A stretch of 41,037 nt of DNA, from positions 1-41,037 of IMG/VR virus record IMGVR_UViG_3300042311_000434; one strand, written 5' to 3'. Positions 24,704 to 32,304 of this stretch are shown here, piece by piece. The notes beneath the pieces are model-generated. The model saw only the letters and a program-made list of their open reading frames with translations, did no database searches and was not told the DNA's origin. Position 1 is the stretch's first letter. Each line of letters opens with the position of its first letter. The position numbers and the translations under genes are program-made. The DNA is from a virus.

Positions 24704-26264
24704 TCAAAATAAACATCAAATATTATTTCCAGGATTTGTATTAGACAATCAAGACCCTATGATGTTAGGGAGGATTCGTGTTGTACCTGAAACAAAAAAT
24801 TATGAAGACGTAATTAAATCTGTTGCCGATTACAATGAAGAAACTGATAAATGGTCATCAAAAGACCCTTTAGTATTTCTACCATTATTACCTTTCTTTA
24901 TTAATCAAGTTCCTAAAATTGATGAATATGTTCAGTTAATTTATCAAAATAAAAAATACGAATATCAAAATCAATTTTATATACAAGGTCCATTTTCGTC
25001 CCCAATGACAACACCTTTTGAATATTATCAAGGGGCCAAAAAATTCTTAGCGGCCGGTGATAGAATTAAACAAGGGTTAAGTATTAAAAATTTAGATGGG
25101 TCGTACGCCAATACTGACAGTAAAGGTGTATTCCCTGAACCGGGTGATAACGCGTTATTAGGTAGAGGAACAGCCGATGTTATTGTTAAAGAAAATGAAG
25201 TATTAATACGTGCGGGTAAAACAAAAGAACTTTCTACAAATTCTTTCCCAATCGCTGATAGTAATAGAGCCTTTTTACAATTAACTCGTTTTACTCAAAC
25301 AAAAACACCATTACCTGAACAAACTAAATCAAGATTGGTTGAGAATATCCAATTGGTTAAAAAATTAATTGTGTGGGATATCACAACATTATCAAGTACC
25401 TCTAATTTTAGTGGGTCAGTTAAGTTACATAATATACTACCAACTAGTTCAAAAATTAACACTAAAAATTTTAACTATTCAACGATTGCTGATTTAAAAA
25501 TTGGTGAGGATTATAATACTGAAATTATGTCTGTTGAATTTAAAGGTAAAACATTTGATGAGTCTATAGTTATTATTAATAGTTTTATCTCTCAAGTATT
25601 TACACCCGGTATATTATTCACAGGATTAACTGTGGTTAATGAAGGTGTAAGACCAGGGGAAACATTCCCTCTTGTTGTAACACCATCAAAACAAACATAC
25701 GAAATAGGTAAAAAGTTTTTACCAAATAGTCTTTCTGTGGATGTTTTGGAATATGTTAATTACAGAAGATTTTATCACTCAATTAATCTAAATAATTCAA
25801 GCGAAAACGGTTGGTTCTTAGTTTGGGATAATAAAGGTGGTAAACCTATTTTTGGACCTCAAGCCGATTTAGTTAAAGAAACAATAATCCCTTCTGAATT
25901 TCAAAATGAAGATATCACTTATGGAGCGTTAGGTGCTCAATATCTTTATTTATTATCTCAAAATGCAACAATAGGTGATAAACAACCAATCGATTTGTCA
26001 AATACATTATACGGTATACCTCAAGATAAATTTGTTGGTGTTGGAAACACATTATTTAATCAAACCTGTTCATCCGTTAGAGGGGAACCATTAATGGTGT
26101 TGATTAATAAAATAATAGACTTTCTAATAAATCACGTCCATCCTTGTGCCAACGAAGTTCCGGATTCTCAATGCCAAGGGTCGAAAACTCAAAAGTCAGA
26201 TATCACTACTTTAGCAGACAACGCAAATAAAAACATCTTAAATCAAAATATTCGATTAAACTAA
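24690..26264 (+). CDS. gp5-like baseplate hub protein with N-terminal OB-fold
   Basis: 524 residues. Residues 9-41 contain ILFPGFVLDNQDPMMLGRIR, matching the OB-fold entry of T4 gp5 and related baseplate spike proteins (the DP-x4-GRIRV pattern). DPLVFLPLLPFF and DEYVQLIYQNK complete the OB region to about residue 100. GDNALLGRGTADVIVKENEV near 150-170 resembles the beta-rich stretches after the OB domain in these proteins. No lysozyme domain is evident, unlike T4 gp5. The C-terminal part contains a helix with INKIIDFLINHVHPC. It likely sits at the tail-tube tip and links hub to spike. Confidence 0.65.
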   Translation: MKVDNQNKHQILFPGFVLDNQDPMMLGRIRVVPETKNYEDVIKSVADYNEETDKWSSKDPLVFLPLLPFFINQVPKIDEYVQLIYQNKKYEYQNQFYIQGPFSSPMTTPFEYYQGAKKFLAAGDRIKQGLSIKNLDGSYANTDSKGVFPEPGDNALLGRGTADVIVKENEVLIRAGKTKELSTNSFPIADSNRAFLQLTRFTQTKTPLPEQTKSRLVENIQLVKKLIVWDITTLSSTSNFSGSVKLHNILPTSSKINTKNFNYSTIADLKIGEDYNTEIMSVEFKGKTFDESIVIINSFISQVFTPGILFTGLTVVNEGVRPGETFPLVVTPSKQTYEIGKKFLPNSLSVDVLEYVNYRRFYHSINLNNSSENGWFLVWDNKGGKPIFGPQADLVKETIIPSEFQNEDITYGALGAQYLYLLSQNATIGDKQPIDLSNTLYGIPQDKFVGVGNTLFNQTCSSVRGEPLMVLINKIIDFLINHVHPCANEVPDSQCQGSKTQKSDITTLADNANKNILNQNIRLN

Positions 26265-26265
26265 A

Positions 26266-26273
26266 TATTTATT
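26266..26273 (+). promoter_or_regulatory. Late-promoter-like TATTTATT motif
   Basis: TATTTATT begins right after the upstream stop, 13 bases before the chosen ATG at 26287. It shares the preceding CTAA context with the motif at 22165. Confidence 0.4.
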
Positions 26274-26286
26274 GTTAAAAGATTTT

Positions 26287-27759
26287 ATGTCAATTAACAA
26301 TTCCTATTTTAGTAAAAACAACACAATCATATCGAATAGCTTAACTAACACGGGTAGAAATCCTGTTACCGAGATATTTTATGGTTCGTTGGCAACTACA
26401 CAATATCCAAATGGGTACAGTAGATTTATCTTCGATTTAGACTTAACTCTTTTAAGAGAAAAGATATCTGACGGTACAATTTCAACAGAATGTAATAACA
26501 ATATTACCCATACATTAAGAATGGTTAATACTTCAACATTCAATCTTGAACTTTTAAATACTTCCACATCTCAAGGAAGAATGAGAGCAACTTCATTCGA
26601 TTTAATCTTATTTAGAATCCCTCCTGTTGTTAACACAAGTAATCCTCAATCTTGGGATGAAGGTGTTGGTTATGACTTTGCAGATTTAATTTACGATTAC
26701 AGTAGTACAGATAGAAACTTCTCAACAAGACCTTCAAATTGGATTCAGTCAACAACAATTACTAATTGGTCTCAACCAGGAATTTACAACAACAAAAATA
26801 CCGGAGTCTTTAATTTTGATGAACTATTTATTGTTGATACCCAACATTTCCAATTTGGAAATGAGAACATATCATTTGATATGACACAAGAGATTACCAA
26901 TTTATTAAACGATAATATTGATGGATTCTCAGGGTGGGGAATTGCTTATGTTCCTCAAGTAGAAAACTTAACAGGATTAACTTCTAACTACGAAGTTCAA
27001 TTCTTTACTAGACATACTCAAACTTTTTACGAACCATTTTTAGAAACTAACTATGACGACATAATTGAAGATGATAGAAATTCATTCTCATTAGGTAAGG
27101 TCAATAAATTGTATCTATATCTATATGAAGATGGTAACCCAATTAATTTAGACTCAAACCCGAGGGTAACTATTTCAGACGCAAATGGAACAAGTATATT
27201 AGGTCTAACCAATTTACCAAGTTGTAGAAAAACAAGAGGGGTGTATGAAATTACACTTCCACCACTTATAGGATACAAAACTCCTTGCACATTTTATGAT
27301 ACTTGGAGTAGTGTTAGTCTAAACGGATTTAGTTTACCAAACGTTGTTAACGAATTTGTAATGTATCCGTTAAAGAAATCAATCCAAATTGGTACGACAA
27401 CTCAAGACCCAAAAATTTATGGGTTTGATTATTTTGGTATTAAACAAGATGAAAAAATATATAACACCGACATTAGAAAAGTGGGGGTTATAATCAAACA
27501 AGCTTACACAACAAATAAATTACTTCCAAACGTAGATGCTTATTATAGAATTTATGTTAGAGAAGGTCAAACAGAAGTTCAAGTTCAAGATTGGACAAAA
27601 ATAAATAGAACACCAAATGAATACTATTTTATGTTCGACACTAGAGATAAAATACCTAACGAATATTATGTTGATATGAAGGTTATTAGTAGTGGGGAAA
27701 TAAACACTTACAAAAAACAAATCAAATTTCAGATTGTTAATGTAAAGTATTCAGAATAA
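26287..27759 (+). CDS. Putative tail/baseplate structural protein
   Basis: 490 residues from the ATG at 26287; a TTG five codons upstream overlaps the late-type motif and is rejected as the start. The protein is beta-rich with many aromatic and Asn/Thr residues. Residues about 30-250 look like a jelly-roll or receptor-binding-type fold, and about 265-350 carry an Ig-like segment (NKLYLYLYEDGNPINL, RGVYEITLPPL). About 385-490 form another beta domain (ADAYYRIYVREG-type strands). No enzyme motif is seen. Its position after the gp5-like gene fits a baseplate wedge or fibre-attachment protein. No family is recognised. Confidence 0.5.
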   Translation: MSINNSYFSKNNTIISNSLTNTGRNPVTEIFYGSLATTQYPNGYSRFIFDLDLTLLREKISDGTISTECNNNITHTLRMVNTSTFNLELLNTSTSQGRMRATSFDLILFRIPPVVNTSNPQSWDEGVGYDFADLIYDYSSTDRNFSTRPSNWIQSTTITNWSQPGIYNNKNTGVFNFDELFIVDTQHFQFGNENISFDMTQEITNLLNDNIDGFSGWGIAYVPQVENLTGLTSNYEVQFFTRHTQTFYEPFLETNYDDIIEDDRNSFSLGKVNKLYLYLYEDGNPINLDSNPRVTISDANGTSILGLTNLPSCRKTRGVYEITLPPLIGYKTPCTFYDTWSSVSLNGFSLPNVVNEFVMYPLKKSIQIGTTTQDPKIYGFDYFGIKQDEKIYNTDIRKVGVIIKQAYTTNKLLPNVDAYYRIYVREGQTEVQVQDWTKINRTPNEYYFMFDTRDKIPNEYYVDMKVISSGEINTYKKQIKFQIVNVKYSE

Positions 27760-27764
27760 ATAGA

Positions 27765-27772
27765 TATTTATA
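27765..27772 (+). promoter_or_regulatory. Late-promoter-like TATTTATA motif
   Basis: TATTTATAAATAAAA lies 32 bases before the ATG at 27805; the core is followed by an A-rich tract as at other copies. This copy is palindromic, so it also reads as TATAAATA in the same direction. Confidence 0.45.
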
Positions 27773-27804
27773 AATAAAAACTAAAAAAAAATAATACAAA
27801 AGAT

Positions 27805-28416
27805 ATGGCAAATTATATTATAAACGAATGTTTAACTAATGATGAATACATTCTTTCTGCTGTAACGTTAACATTGGGAGCCACAGTAGAGTTTGATATT
27901 AGCGAGCAACGATTTTGCGGTACTGTTGGGGCAGTAACAGAGAACCCTATAACTCTAAATATAGTCTTTATTCAACCACACACAGATTGTTGTTCGTGTT
28001 TAACTGGTACTACTGACTCTTTAAATTTTAAATTTATACGATGTGGTACATCAGAAGAGATTAGTATAGACTCACTTAACTTTTGTGACGAATATGGTGG
28101 TGTTCCTACAACAGGTATTACTTATGAAATACAATATGGACTTTTGGGAACACCATTTTGTGCTACTTTTTCAGAATTAAGTCCAACGGGTGAAACAAAT
28201 TATCATTTCTATGATGGTCCCTTTCTACTTTGTGAAGATTGTGTATCACCACCACCTATATCCGCAGGAACAGAAACAATTATGTGTGTAATTGATTGTA
28301 GTGGTAACACTATAACAGTTGTCCCACCTCATCCAACGTATTTAAATGAATACGGAAAGGCTGTAGTTCAACTTAATTATGTTCAACTTGGAGGAATGAA
28401 CGGATTAAATTCGTAA
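27805..28416 (+). CDS. Cysteine-rich putative tail protein
   Basis: 203 residues, beta-rich, with about a dozen cysteines including a CCSC cluster near residue 69 and paired cysteines in LLCEDC and CVIDC. Cysteine pairs of this kind could form disulfides outside the cell or bind metal. The C-terminus (VVQLNYVQLGGMNGLNS) is Gly/Asn-rich. The gene has its own late-type motif and terminator, and is thus a single-gene unit at the end of the plus-strand late region. It resembles the cysteine-rich region of the LamG/papain tail protein in composition only. Function unknown, probably virion-associated. Confidence 0.5.
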   Translation: MANYIINECLTNDEYILSAVTLTLGATVEFDISEQRFCGTVGAVTENPITLNIVFIQPHTDCCSCLTGTTDSLNFKFIRCGTSEEISIDSLNFCDEYGGVPTTGITYEIQYGLLGTPFCATFSELSPTGETNYHFYDGPFLLCEDCVSPPPISAGTETIMCVIDCSGNTITVVPPHPTYLNEYGKAVVQLNYVQLGGMNGLNS

Positions 28417-28419
28417 ACA

Positions 28420-28450
28420 AAAAAGAGAAATTAATTTTTCTCTTTTTTTT
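28420..28450 (+). terminator. Rho-independent terminator
   Basis: AAAAGAGAAA pairs with TTTCTCTTTT around a short AT loop, followed by a long T-run. It lies right after the stop of the cysteine-rich gene. Confidence 0.65.
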
Positions 28451-28483
28451 TATCATATTATTTTTTATTGCCAAAAATATCCT

Positions 28484-28491
28484 TACATTTG
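28484..28491 (+). promoter_or_regulatory. Bacteroidota-type -7 element TACATTTG
   Basis: TACATTTG matches TAnnTTTG and lies 25 bases before the ATG at 28517. The identical octamer precedes the gene at 32062. The -33 TTG is poorly placed, so only the -7 box is called. Confidence 0.45.
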
Positions 28492-28516
28492 TACCATATA
28501 ATAAATCAAGTACATA

Positions 28517-28957
28517 ATGAGAAAAATATTTAAATTTTTTAAAAGATTGGCAATAAGACGTATTGCAAAAGCAAGAAATCAATTTGATTATGAAGACCCG
28601 GGGCTATTAGGTGATGTACATATCTGCAAATCAATATGTCGTAAACTTATTACAAGTGAAGGTTCAAAATTTTTAATCGCCCCCCTTTCATCTCAGAGAT
28701 ATATTAAACACTCCGAGTTAGGAATCTTCGTTATACTTGACGATAAAAAAATTAGTATAATCAATCACGAATACTACTACAGTAATATCTTATTATCTAA
28801 TAGAGACTGGGATAAATTAACTAAGATGTACGATACCAAAGTGGAACGTATTAGACAAGAACTTAAAAATGAAATGAAGTCTCAAATCAAATATTCTTTA
28901 AAAGGTATTTTAGATAGAGTGGATAACTCCAAAAAAATAAAAACCCCTACTAAGTAA
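28517..28957 (+). CDS. Hypothetical protein under a host-type promoter
   Basis: 146 residues. The first 20 are strongly basic and aromatic (MRKIFKFFKRLAIRRIAKA), an amphipathic helix that could bind membrane, RNA or DNA. A mixed alpha/beta centre (FLIAPLSSQRYIKHSE, GIFVILDDKKISIINH) and a charged C-terminal helix follow. It has a host-type TACATTTG box and its own terminator, so it is probably expressed early and independently of the late genes on both sides. No family is recognised; a host-takeover role is possible but unproven. Confidence 0.55.
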   Translation: MRKIFKFFKRLAIRRIAKARNQFDYEDPGLLGDVHICKSICRKLITSEGSKFLIAPLSSQRYIKHSELGIFVILDDKKISIINHEYYYSNILLSNRDWDKLTKMYDTKVERIRQELKNEMKSQIKYSLKGILDRVDNSKKIKTPTK

Positions 28958-28970
28958 GGGTTTTTTTTTA
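28939..28970. terminator. Bidirectional terminator between convergent genes
   Basis: AAAACCC pairs with GGGTTTT, with an inner TAC/GTA stem. The T-run on the plus strand and the A-run upstream allow it to serve both the 28517 gene and the converging 28972 gene. Confidence 0.6.
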
Positions 28971-28971
28971 T

Positions 28972-30210
28972 TTAGAACATATCTTCAAGATTATTTAAGT
29001 GTCTCTTAACAATATCCAAGTCACCAATATCTGTGTAGGTGAATCCTTTACTCTTTAAAGTCTGAACTTCAGTATGTAAGTGTAACATCATTTGTCTAAT
29101 CATATTAGACATTGTAGGGTACGATTCAATCATTCTATCTAAATGATAGACTTCTTTTGGTAATTGTAACACATCCCCAATTTTCTTAACCCAATCCTTA
29201 CCATAATTGTCAGCATCCATTTCCATATCCCAATAGATTTTAAAGAACTCTTCAAAATCCTCAATATCCCCCATATAAGAATCCTTCATATCAAAATCAC
29301 TCATTTGTTGTTCGTGTTTTAATTCGTGGAATAATATGTAAACAAACGATGCAAAATTAGGTAACATATCCGGTGAACATAATATAATCATATTACTTGT
29401 TCTCACACCTTTAAATCCGGTGTTACAAGAGTTTAATACTTTTATAACATATCCTCTATCCTGAATAAAATCTTTTATCTTCTCAGAAATTAAATTAAAC
29501 TGATTAATTTTATCTTCAGGAATATCTTTTCTAAATTTATCAATAACTCTTTCATAATTTGAGGTGGTTTTTAGACCATTTGGGACGATATCCCCCAAAA
29601 CGGTACCTTCGGTTACCTCAACCCATTCGTTAACCGTATGAACGTCGTGTGTGTCTATATTATAGGTACCATCAGTACCTTTCTCCCACATACCAACAAT
29701 TCGGTTTATATTATTTTTTAAAGTCTTTTTTTTATTGTTTTTATTGTTCTTATCTAATAGGTGATTTGTATCATCAATAAAAGGACCTAACTCTGATTTT
29801 TTCCATTTTTTCAAACCTATTTCCATAGGACCGTTATATTCCCCCGCTGTAATACTTGAGGAACTTTCTTTTATTGGTACTATCTTTTTACCTTTAATAC
29901 CCGGTGTTTGATTAATGTTATTACCATCCTCATCACTAAAGGTTGAATTTGGATGATTTTTTATATAGTTAGTCACTTTCTTAGCTTTACCTTCAATTTT
30001 TTTAATCTGTTTTGGAGTCTCATCCATTGAACTATCATAACTATCAAACTCTAATTCAGGACTATCGTACTTAGATACCGGAATTGTAAACGGTCCCATT
30101 TGAGACTTTTTAAATATTCTAATACCAAGTTGCATTGGTGCAATGTAAGAACCTCTTCCACCACCGTCACCTGTAGCCTCTTTAATCTGTATTTTGTTAT
30201 TTTTGTTCAT
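28972..30210 (-). CDS. Putative zinc metalloprotease with prohead-protease-type leader
   Basis: 412 residues from the ATG at 30210; a longer TTG frame would run through the TATTTATA box. The catalytic region has HELKH (H295, E296, H299), followed by a plausible third ligand in EMDAD (E330-x-x-A-D), the E-x-x-A-D layout of gluzincin-type metallopeptidases. The N-terminus has a 35-residue motif occurring twice (about 7-41 and 111-144), with IKE, then a Gly/Ser stretch, then (A/G)PM-x2-G-x3-(F/W)KKS-x2-GPF. The first copy, IKEATGDGGGRGS, resembles the capsid protein's predicted cleavage site INEATSDGSSGS. I infer packaging in the head and cleavage by the gp21-like protease. The substrate is unknown. 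Confidence 0.65.
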   Translation of the reverse strand: MNKNNKIQIKEATGDGGGRGSYIAPMQLGIRIFKKSQMGPFTIPVSKYDSPELEFDSYDSSMDETPKQIKKIEGKAKKVTNYIKNHPNSTFSDEDGNNINQTPGIKGKKIVPIKESSSSITAGEYNGPMEIGLKKWKKSELGPFIDDTNHLLDKNNKNNKKKTLKNNINRIVGMWEKGTDGTYNIDTHDVHTVNEWVEVTEGTVLGDIVPNGLKTTSNYERVIDKFRKDIPEDKINQFNLISEKIKDFIQDRGYVIKVLNSCNTGFKGVRTSNMIILCSPDMLPNFASFVYILFHELKHEQQMSDFDMKDSYMGDIEDFEEFFKIYWDMEMDADNYGKDWVKKIGDVLQLPKEVYHLDRMIESYPTMSNMIRQMMLHLHTEVQTLKSKGFTYTDIGDLDIVKRHLNNLEDMF

Positions 30211-30215
30211 ATACT

Positions 30216-30223
30216 TATAAATA
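30216..30223 (-). promoter_or_regulatory. Late-promoter-like TATTTATA motif
   Basis: TATTTATA on the minus strand ends five bases before the metalloprotease ATG. On the plus strand it reads TATAAATA, 15 bases before the 30239 gene, so it could in principle serve either direction. Confidence 0.4.
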
Positions 30224-30238
30224 TACAAAAATTTAATT

Positions 30239-30466
30239 ATGGAACAACAACAAGAACTATTTGGAAAGTTATTTAATTCTATCCCACTCTATAATGAAGA
30301 ACACTTGGATACGTTATTAGATACAATGAATAAAGATACCTCAATCTATTATCTAATACAAGCAATTAAGTTTGCATACGAATCAGGACTCTATTCTATG
30401 GGTGAATGTGAAGTGATATCCAAAGCAATTAGAATATCATCTAAAAAAGAAAAAGAGACCGAATAA
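30239..30466 (+). CDS. Hypothetical small protein
   Basis: 75 residues, helical (MEQQQELFGKLFNSIPLYNE, then LIQAIKFAYESGLYSMGE) with a charged tail. It diverges from the metalloprotease and converges on the peptidoglycan-binding gene, separated from it by a bidirectional terminator. A TATTTTTG sequence at 30198 could be a host-type -7 box, but lacks a good -33 element. It is one of four small plus-strand genes at or within the minus-strand late block. Function unknown. Confidence 0.55.
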   Translation: MEQQQELFGKLFNSIPLYNEEHLDTLLDTMNKDTSIYYLIQAIKFAYESGLYSMGECEVISKAIRISSKKEKETE

Positions 30467-30480
30467 GGTCTCTTTTTTTA
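30451..30480. terminator. Bidirectional rho-independent terminator
   Basis: A perfect ten-base stem (AAAAGAGACC / GGTCTCTTTT) with loop GAATAA, flanked by A and T runs, between convergent genes 30239 and 30484. Confidence 0.75.
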
Positions 30481-30483
30481 TTA

Positions 30484-31107
30484 TTATAATTTTGGAGTTG
30501 AAGGTTTAAAGTTAATCCCACTCTCAGGGTTAAGATTAAGATTAGGATTAGGGTTAAAATTAAATTTTTGTTGAGTTGTCGATGTTGCTCCCGATACCGG
30601 TGCTCCCGCTGCCGGAGTTCCTGTTGTTGGTGCTGCTGCCGCTGGTGCCGCAGCCGCCTGACTACCAATCGCTTTCAAAGCATTTTCAAAAGCCGTTTGA
30701 GTATTCTTACCCCATACACCATCAATACCATCTTTGTTTGGACCACCTGTTCCTAACATAGCGTTAAATCTAGTTTTTAAAATTGTTTGAATTTGTTTAA
30801 TTAAATCCGGAGTACTAAGATTTGTTGCCGGTGCCGGTGCCGGTGCTGCCGGTGCCGGAGTTGCTGGAGTTGCTGACGCCACCCCTTTTGCCAAATCTTG
30901 AGGTGTCTGCATTTTAAGGTTAATCCCACTCTCAGGAGTAATATTAGGATTAGGATTAAAATTAAATTTTTGTGCTGCCGGTGCCGCCGCAGGTGCCGCT
31001 GTAGTTCCTGTTGTAGGAGCCACTTGTTCTGAAATTACAACACCTCTTTTATACCCCAAAAGGTATTTCATTGCATTTATTTCTTCTGATAAAATTTCTT
31101 TTTTCAT
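30484..31107 (-). CDS. Peptidoglycan-binding-domain protein with cleavable-type leader
   Basis: 207 residues. The leader MKKEILSEEINAMKYLLGYK ends in VVISEQ, an I-x-E site at residue 27. Ala/Pro linkers surround a compact domain (about 101-147, LIKQIQTIL then DGIDGVWGKNTQTAFENAL) that matches the PG_binding_1 pattern, including the DGVWGxxTxxAF core. A short repeat, QKFNFNPNPN then PESGIN, appears on both sides of the domain (about 46-63 and again near the C-terminus). Likely role: an internal virion or tail protein that contacts host murein. Its start overlaps the stop of the 31107 gene, so the pair is coupled. Confidence 0.65.
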   Translation of the reverse strand: MKKEILSEEINAMKYLLGYKRGVVISEQVAPTTGTTAAPAAAPAAQKFNFNPNPNITPESGINLKMQTPQDLAKGVASATPATPAPAAPAPAPATNLSTPDLIKQIQTILKTRFNAMLGTGGPNKDGIDGVWGKNTQTAFENALKAIGSQAAAAPAAAAPTTGTPAAGAPVSGATSTTQQKFNFNPNPNLNLNPESGINFKPSTPKL

Positions 31108-31988
31108 TATACTGGTCTGTTTGCGTTAGCTTGTAATTGTTTTATGGTATTATTAAGTTGGTCTGATGTCATACCAAGTTGTGATTGAGTATTACTTACC
31201 GGGGCAATACCTGCCGGAGTTAAAGTTGATACCGATTGTACCGGCGTCCCTGCTGCCGGAGCTGCGGCTTGTACACCACTATTTAATTTTGATAACATCG
31301 CTTGTAATGTTGCAGTATCTAATGTACCTGTACCGTTTTGTATACCTAATTGTTTTTGAACCGCTTGAATGTTTGGAGCAATTGATGCTGTGGAACTACC
31401 TTTGTTACCTTTACTACCTTTACTACCAACGTTAGCCGGAGAATTAAATTTTCCCACATCTGCTGTAGGTACATTACCTAACTTACCACATAATGTTTTA
31501 GCCTTCTCAACCTCAGCGCCTGTTAATTTATAGGTACTAATATAATCGGTAAACATTTTACCATTAAATTTAGATTTTGGATTAACAATTTTACCTGAAG
31601 CGTCAACGTTACACGCAATTTTTGCAATGTTATATAATCTTTCATCTCCACCGGTTGAACATAATTTTTTTGCTTGAGCCTCTTCAGCAGATGTGATTTT
31701 AAATTTAGTTACATAGTCCACCCAAGATTTTCCATTAAATTGAGAACCTTTAGTAGTTATTTTATCCCCATCAAGTGAACATACAATTTTTGAAATGTTT
31801 TTAATTCTTTCCGCTTTTTTAGCCGGGTCAACAATTGCCTTTTCTACTTCAGTAGTAGCCCAACTAGGTGGTGTAAACGTTTGACCAACACCAACTTGTT
31901 CACTCAAATATTGGTTTTTGGTTGCACTCTCGTGAAGATTCAATATTCTACCTTTTTCTTCTTCGTCTAAGAAATATAATTTTTTCAT
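31107..31988 (-). CDS. Putative packaged murein-associated protein with tandem Cys repeats
   Basis: 293 residues. The leader LDEEEKGRILNLHESATKNQ is followed by YLSEQ, an L-x-E site at residue 30. Two tandem repeats of about 50 residues follow (61-110 and 117-167), each with the order I-x-K-I-(V/A)-C, F-N-G-K, D-Y-(V/I), AKxLC, so each holds a Cys pair that could form a disulfide. A Gly/Ser/Lys linker leads to a short PG-binding-like element (about 206-237, IQAVQKQLGIQ then TLDTATLQAML). The C-terminus is Ala/Pro/Gln-rich. It is cotranscribed with 30484 behind a TATTTATA box. It is probably delivered to, or acts in, the host envelope; the enzymatic role, if any, is unknown. Confidence 0.6.
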   Translation of the reverse strand: MKKLYFLDEEEKGRILNLHESATKNQYLSEQVGVGQTFTPPSWATTEVEKAIVDPAKKAERIKNISKIVCSLDGDKITTKGSQFNGKSWVDYVTKFKITSAEEAQAKKLCSTGGDERLYNIAKIACNVDASGKIVNPKSKFNGKMFTDYISTYKLTGAEVEKAKTLCGKLGNVPTADVGKFNSPANVGSKGSKGNKGSSTASIAPNIQAVQKQLGIQNGTGTLDTATLQAMLSKLNSGVQAAAPAAGTPVQSVSTLTPAGIAPVSNTQSQLGMTSDQLNNTIKQLQANANRPV

Positions 31989-32001
31989 ATAATATTTTAT
32001 T

Positions 32002-32009
32002 TATAAATA
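32002..32009 (-). promoter_or_regulatory. Late-promoter-like TATTTATA motif
   Basis: TATTTATAAATAAAA on the minus strand, 13 bases before the ATG at 31988. It probably starts the 31107/30484 unit. Confidence 0.45.
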
Positions 32010-32033
32010 TTAGGCAAATCAAAATAATCTAAT

Positions 32034-32041
32034 TACATTTG
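32034..32041 (+). promoter_or_regulatory. Bacteroidota-type -7 element TACATTTG
   Basis: TACATTTG (TAnnTTTG) lies 20 bases before the ATG at 32062, with a weak TTAG about 20 bases further upstream. It is identical to the box at 28484. Confidence 0.45.
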
Positions 32042-32061
32042 TAAAATAAAACACAAACACT

Positions 32062-32304
32062 ATGAAAAAGTTATTCTTATTATCGGTATTACTTGTTGGA
32101 ACATTATCGTTTTCTCAAACTAAACCAAAAGAAAAAGACATTGACAAAGAGGCCAACGTCTTATTAGATTCATTATCCAAAGTTTATAAAGTAAAAGTCC
32201 AATCAGTTATGGAAGAAACATATAATGGTGTTACAACAACATCAATTTCTTACGTTAAGGACAAAAAATTAGTTTATAAAATTATTGCAGTTAGAAAAGA
32301 TTAA
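32062..32304 (+). CDS. Small secreted protein with flavobacterial-type signal peptide
   Basis: 80 residues. MKKLFLLSVLLVGTLSFSQ is a standard Sec signal peptide, with likely cleavage before or after Gln19. The FSQ end is common in Flavobacteriia. There is no lipobox cysteine. The mature part (about 60 residues) is Lys-rich, with a helix then a beta hairpin (SVMEETYNGVTTTSISYVKD). It has a host-type TACATTTG promoter and is embedded opposite the minus-strand virion block; its stop overlaps the stop of the OmpA-like gene. Expected location: host periplasm or outer envelope, possibly superinfection exclusion or envelope modification. It may derive from the host. Confidence 0.65.
   Translation: MKKLFLLSVLLVGTLSFSQTKPKEKDIDKEANVLLDSLSKVYKVKVQSVMEETYNGVTTTSISYVKDKKLVYKIIAVRKD

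Noticed and set aside
30441-30761. Several Arg/Gln-, Cys- or Leu-rich frames around the peptidoglycan-binding gene
   Set aside because: They arise from Ala/Pro repeat codons read in other frames, have no conserved features and conflict with the clear PG-binding frame.
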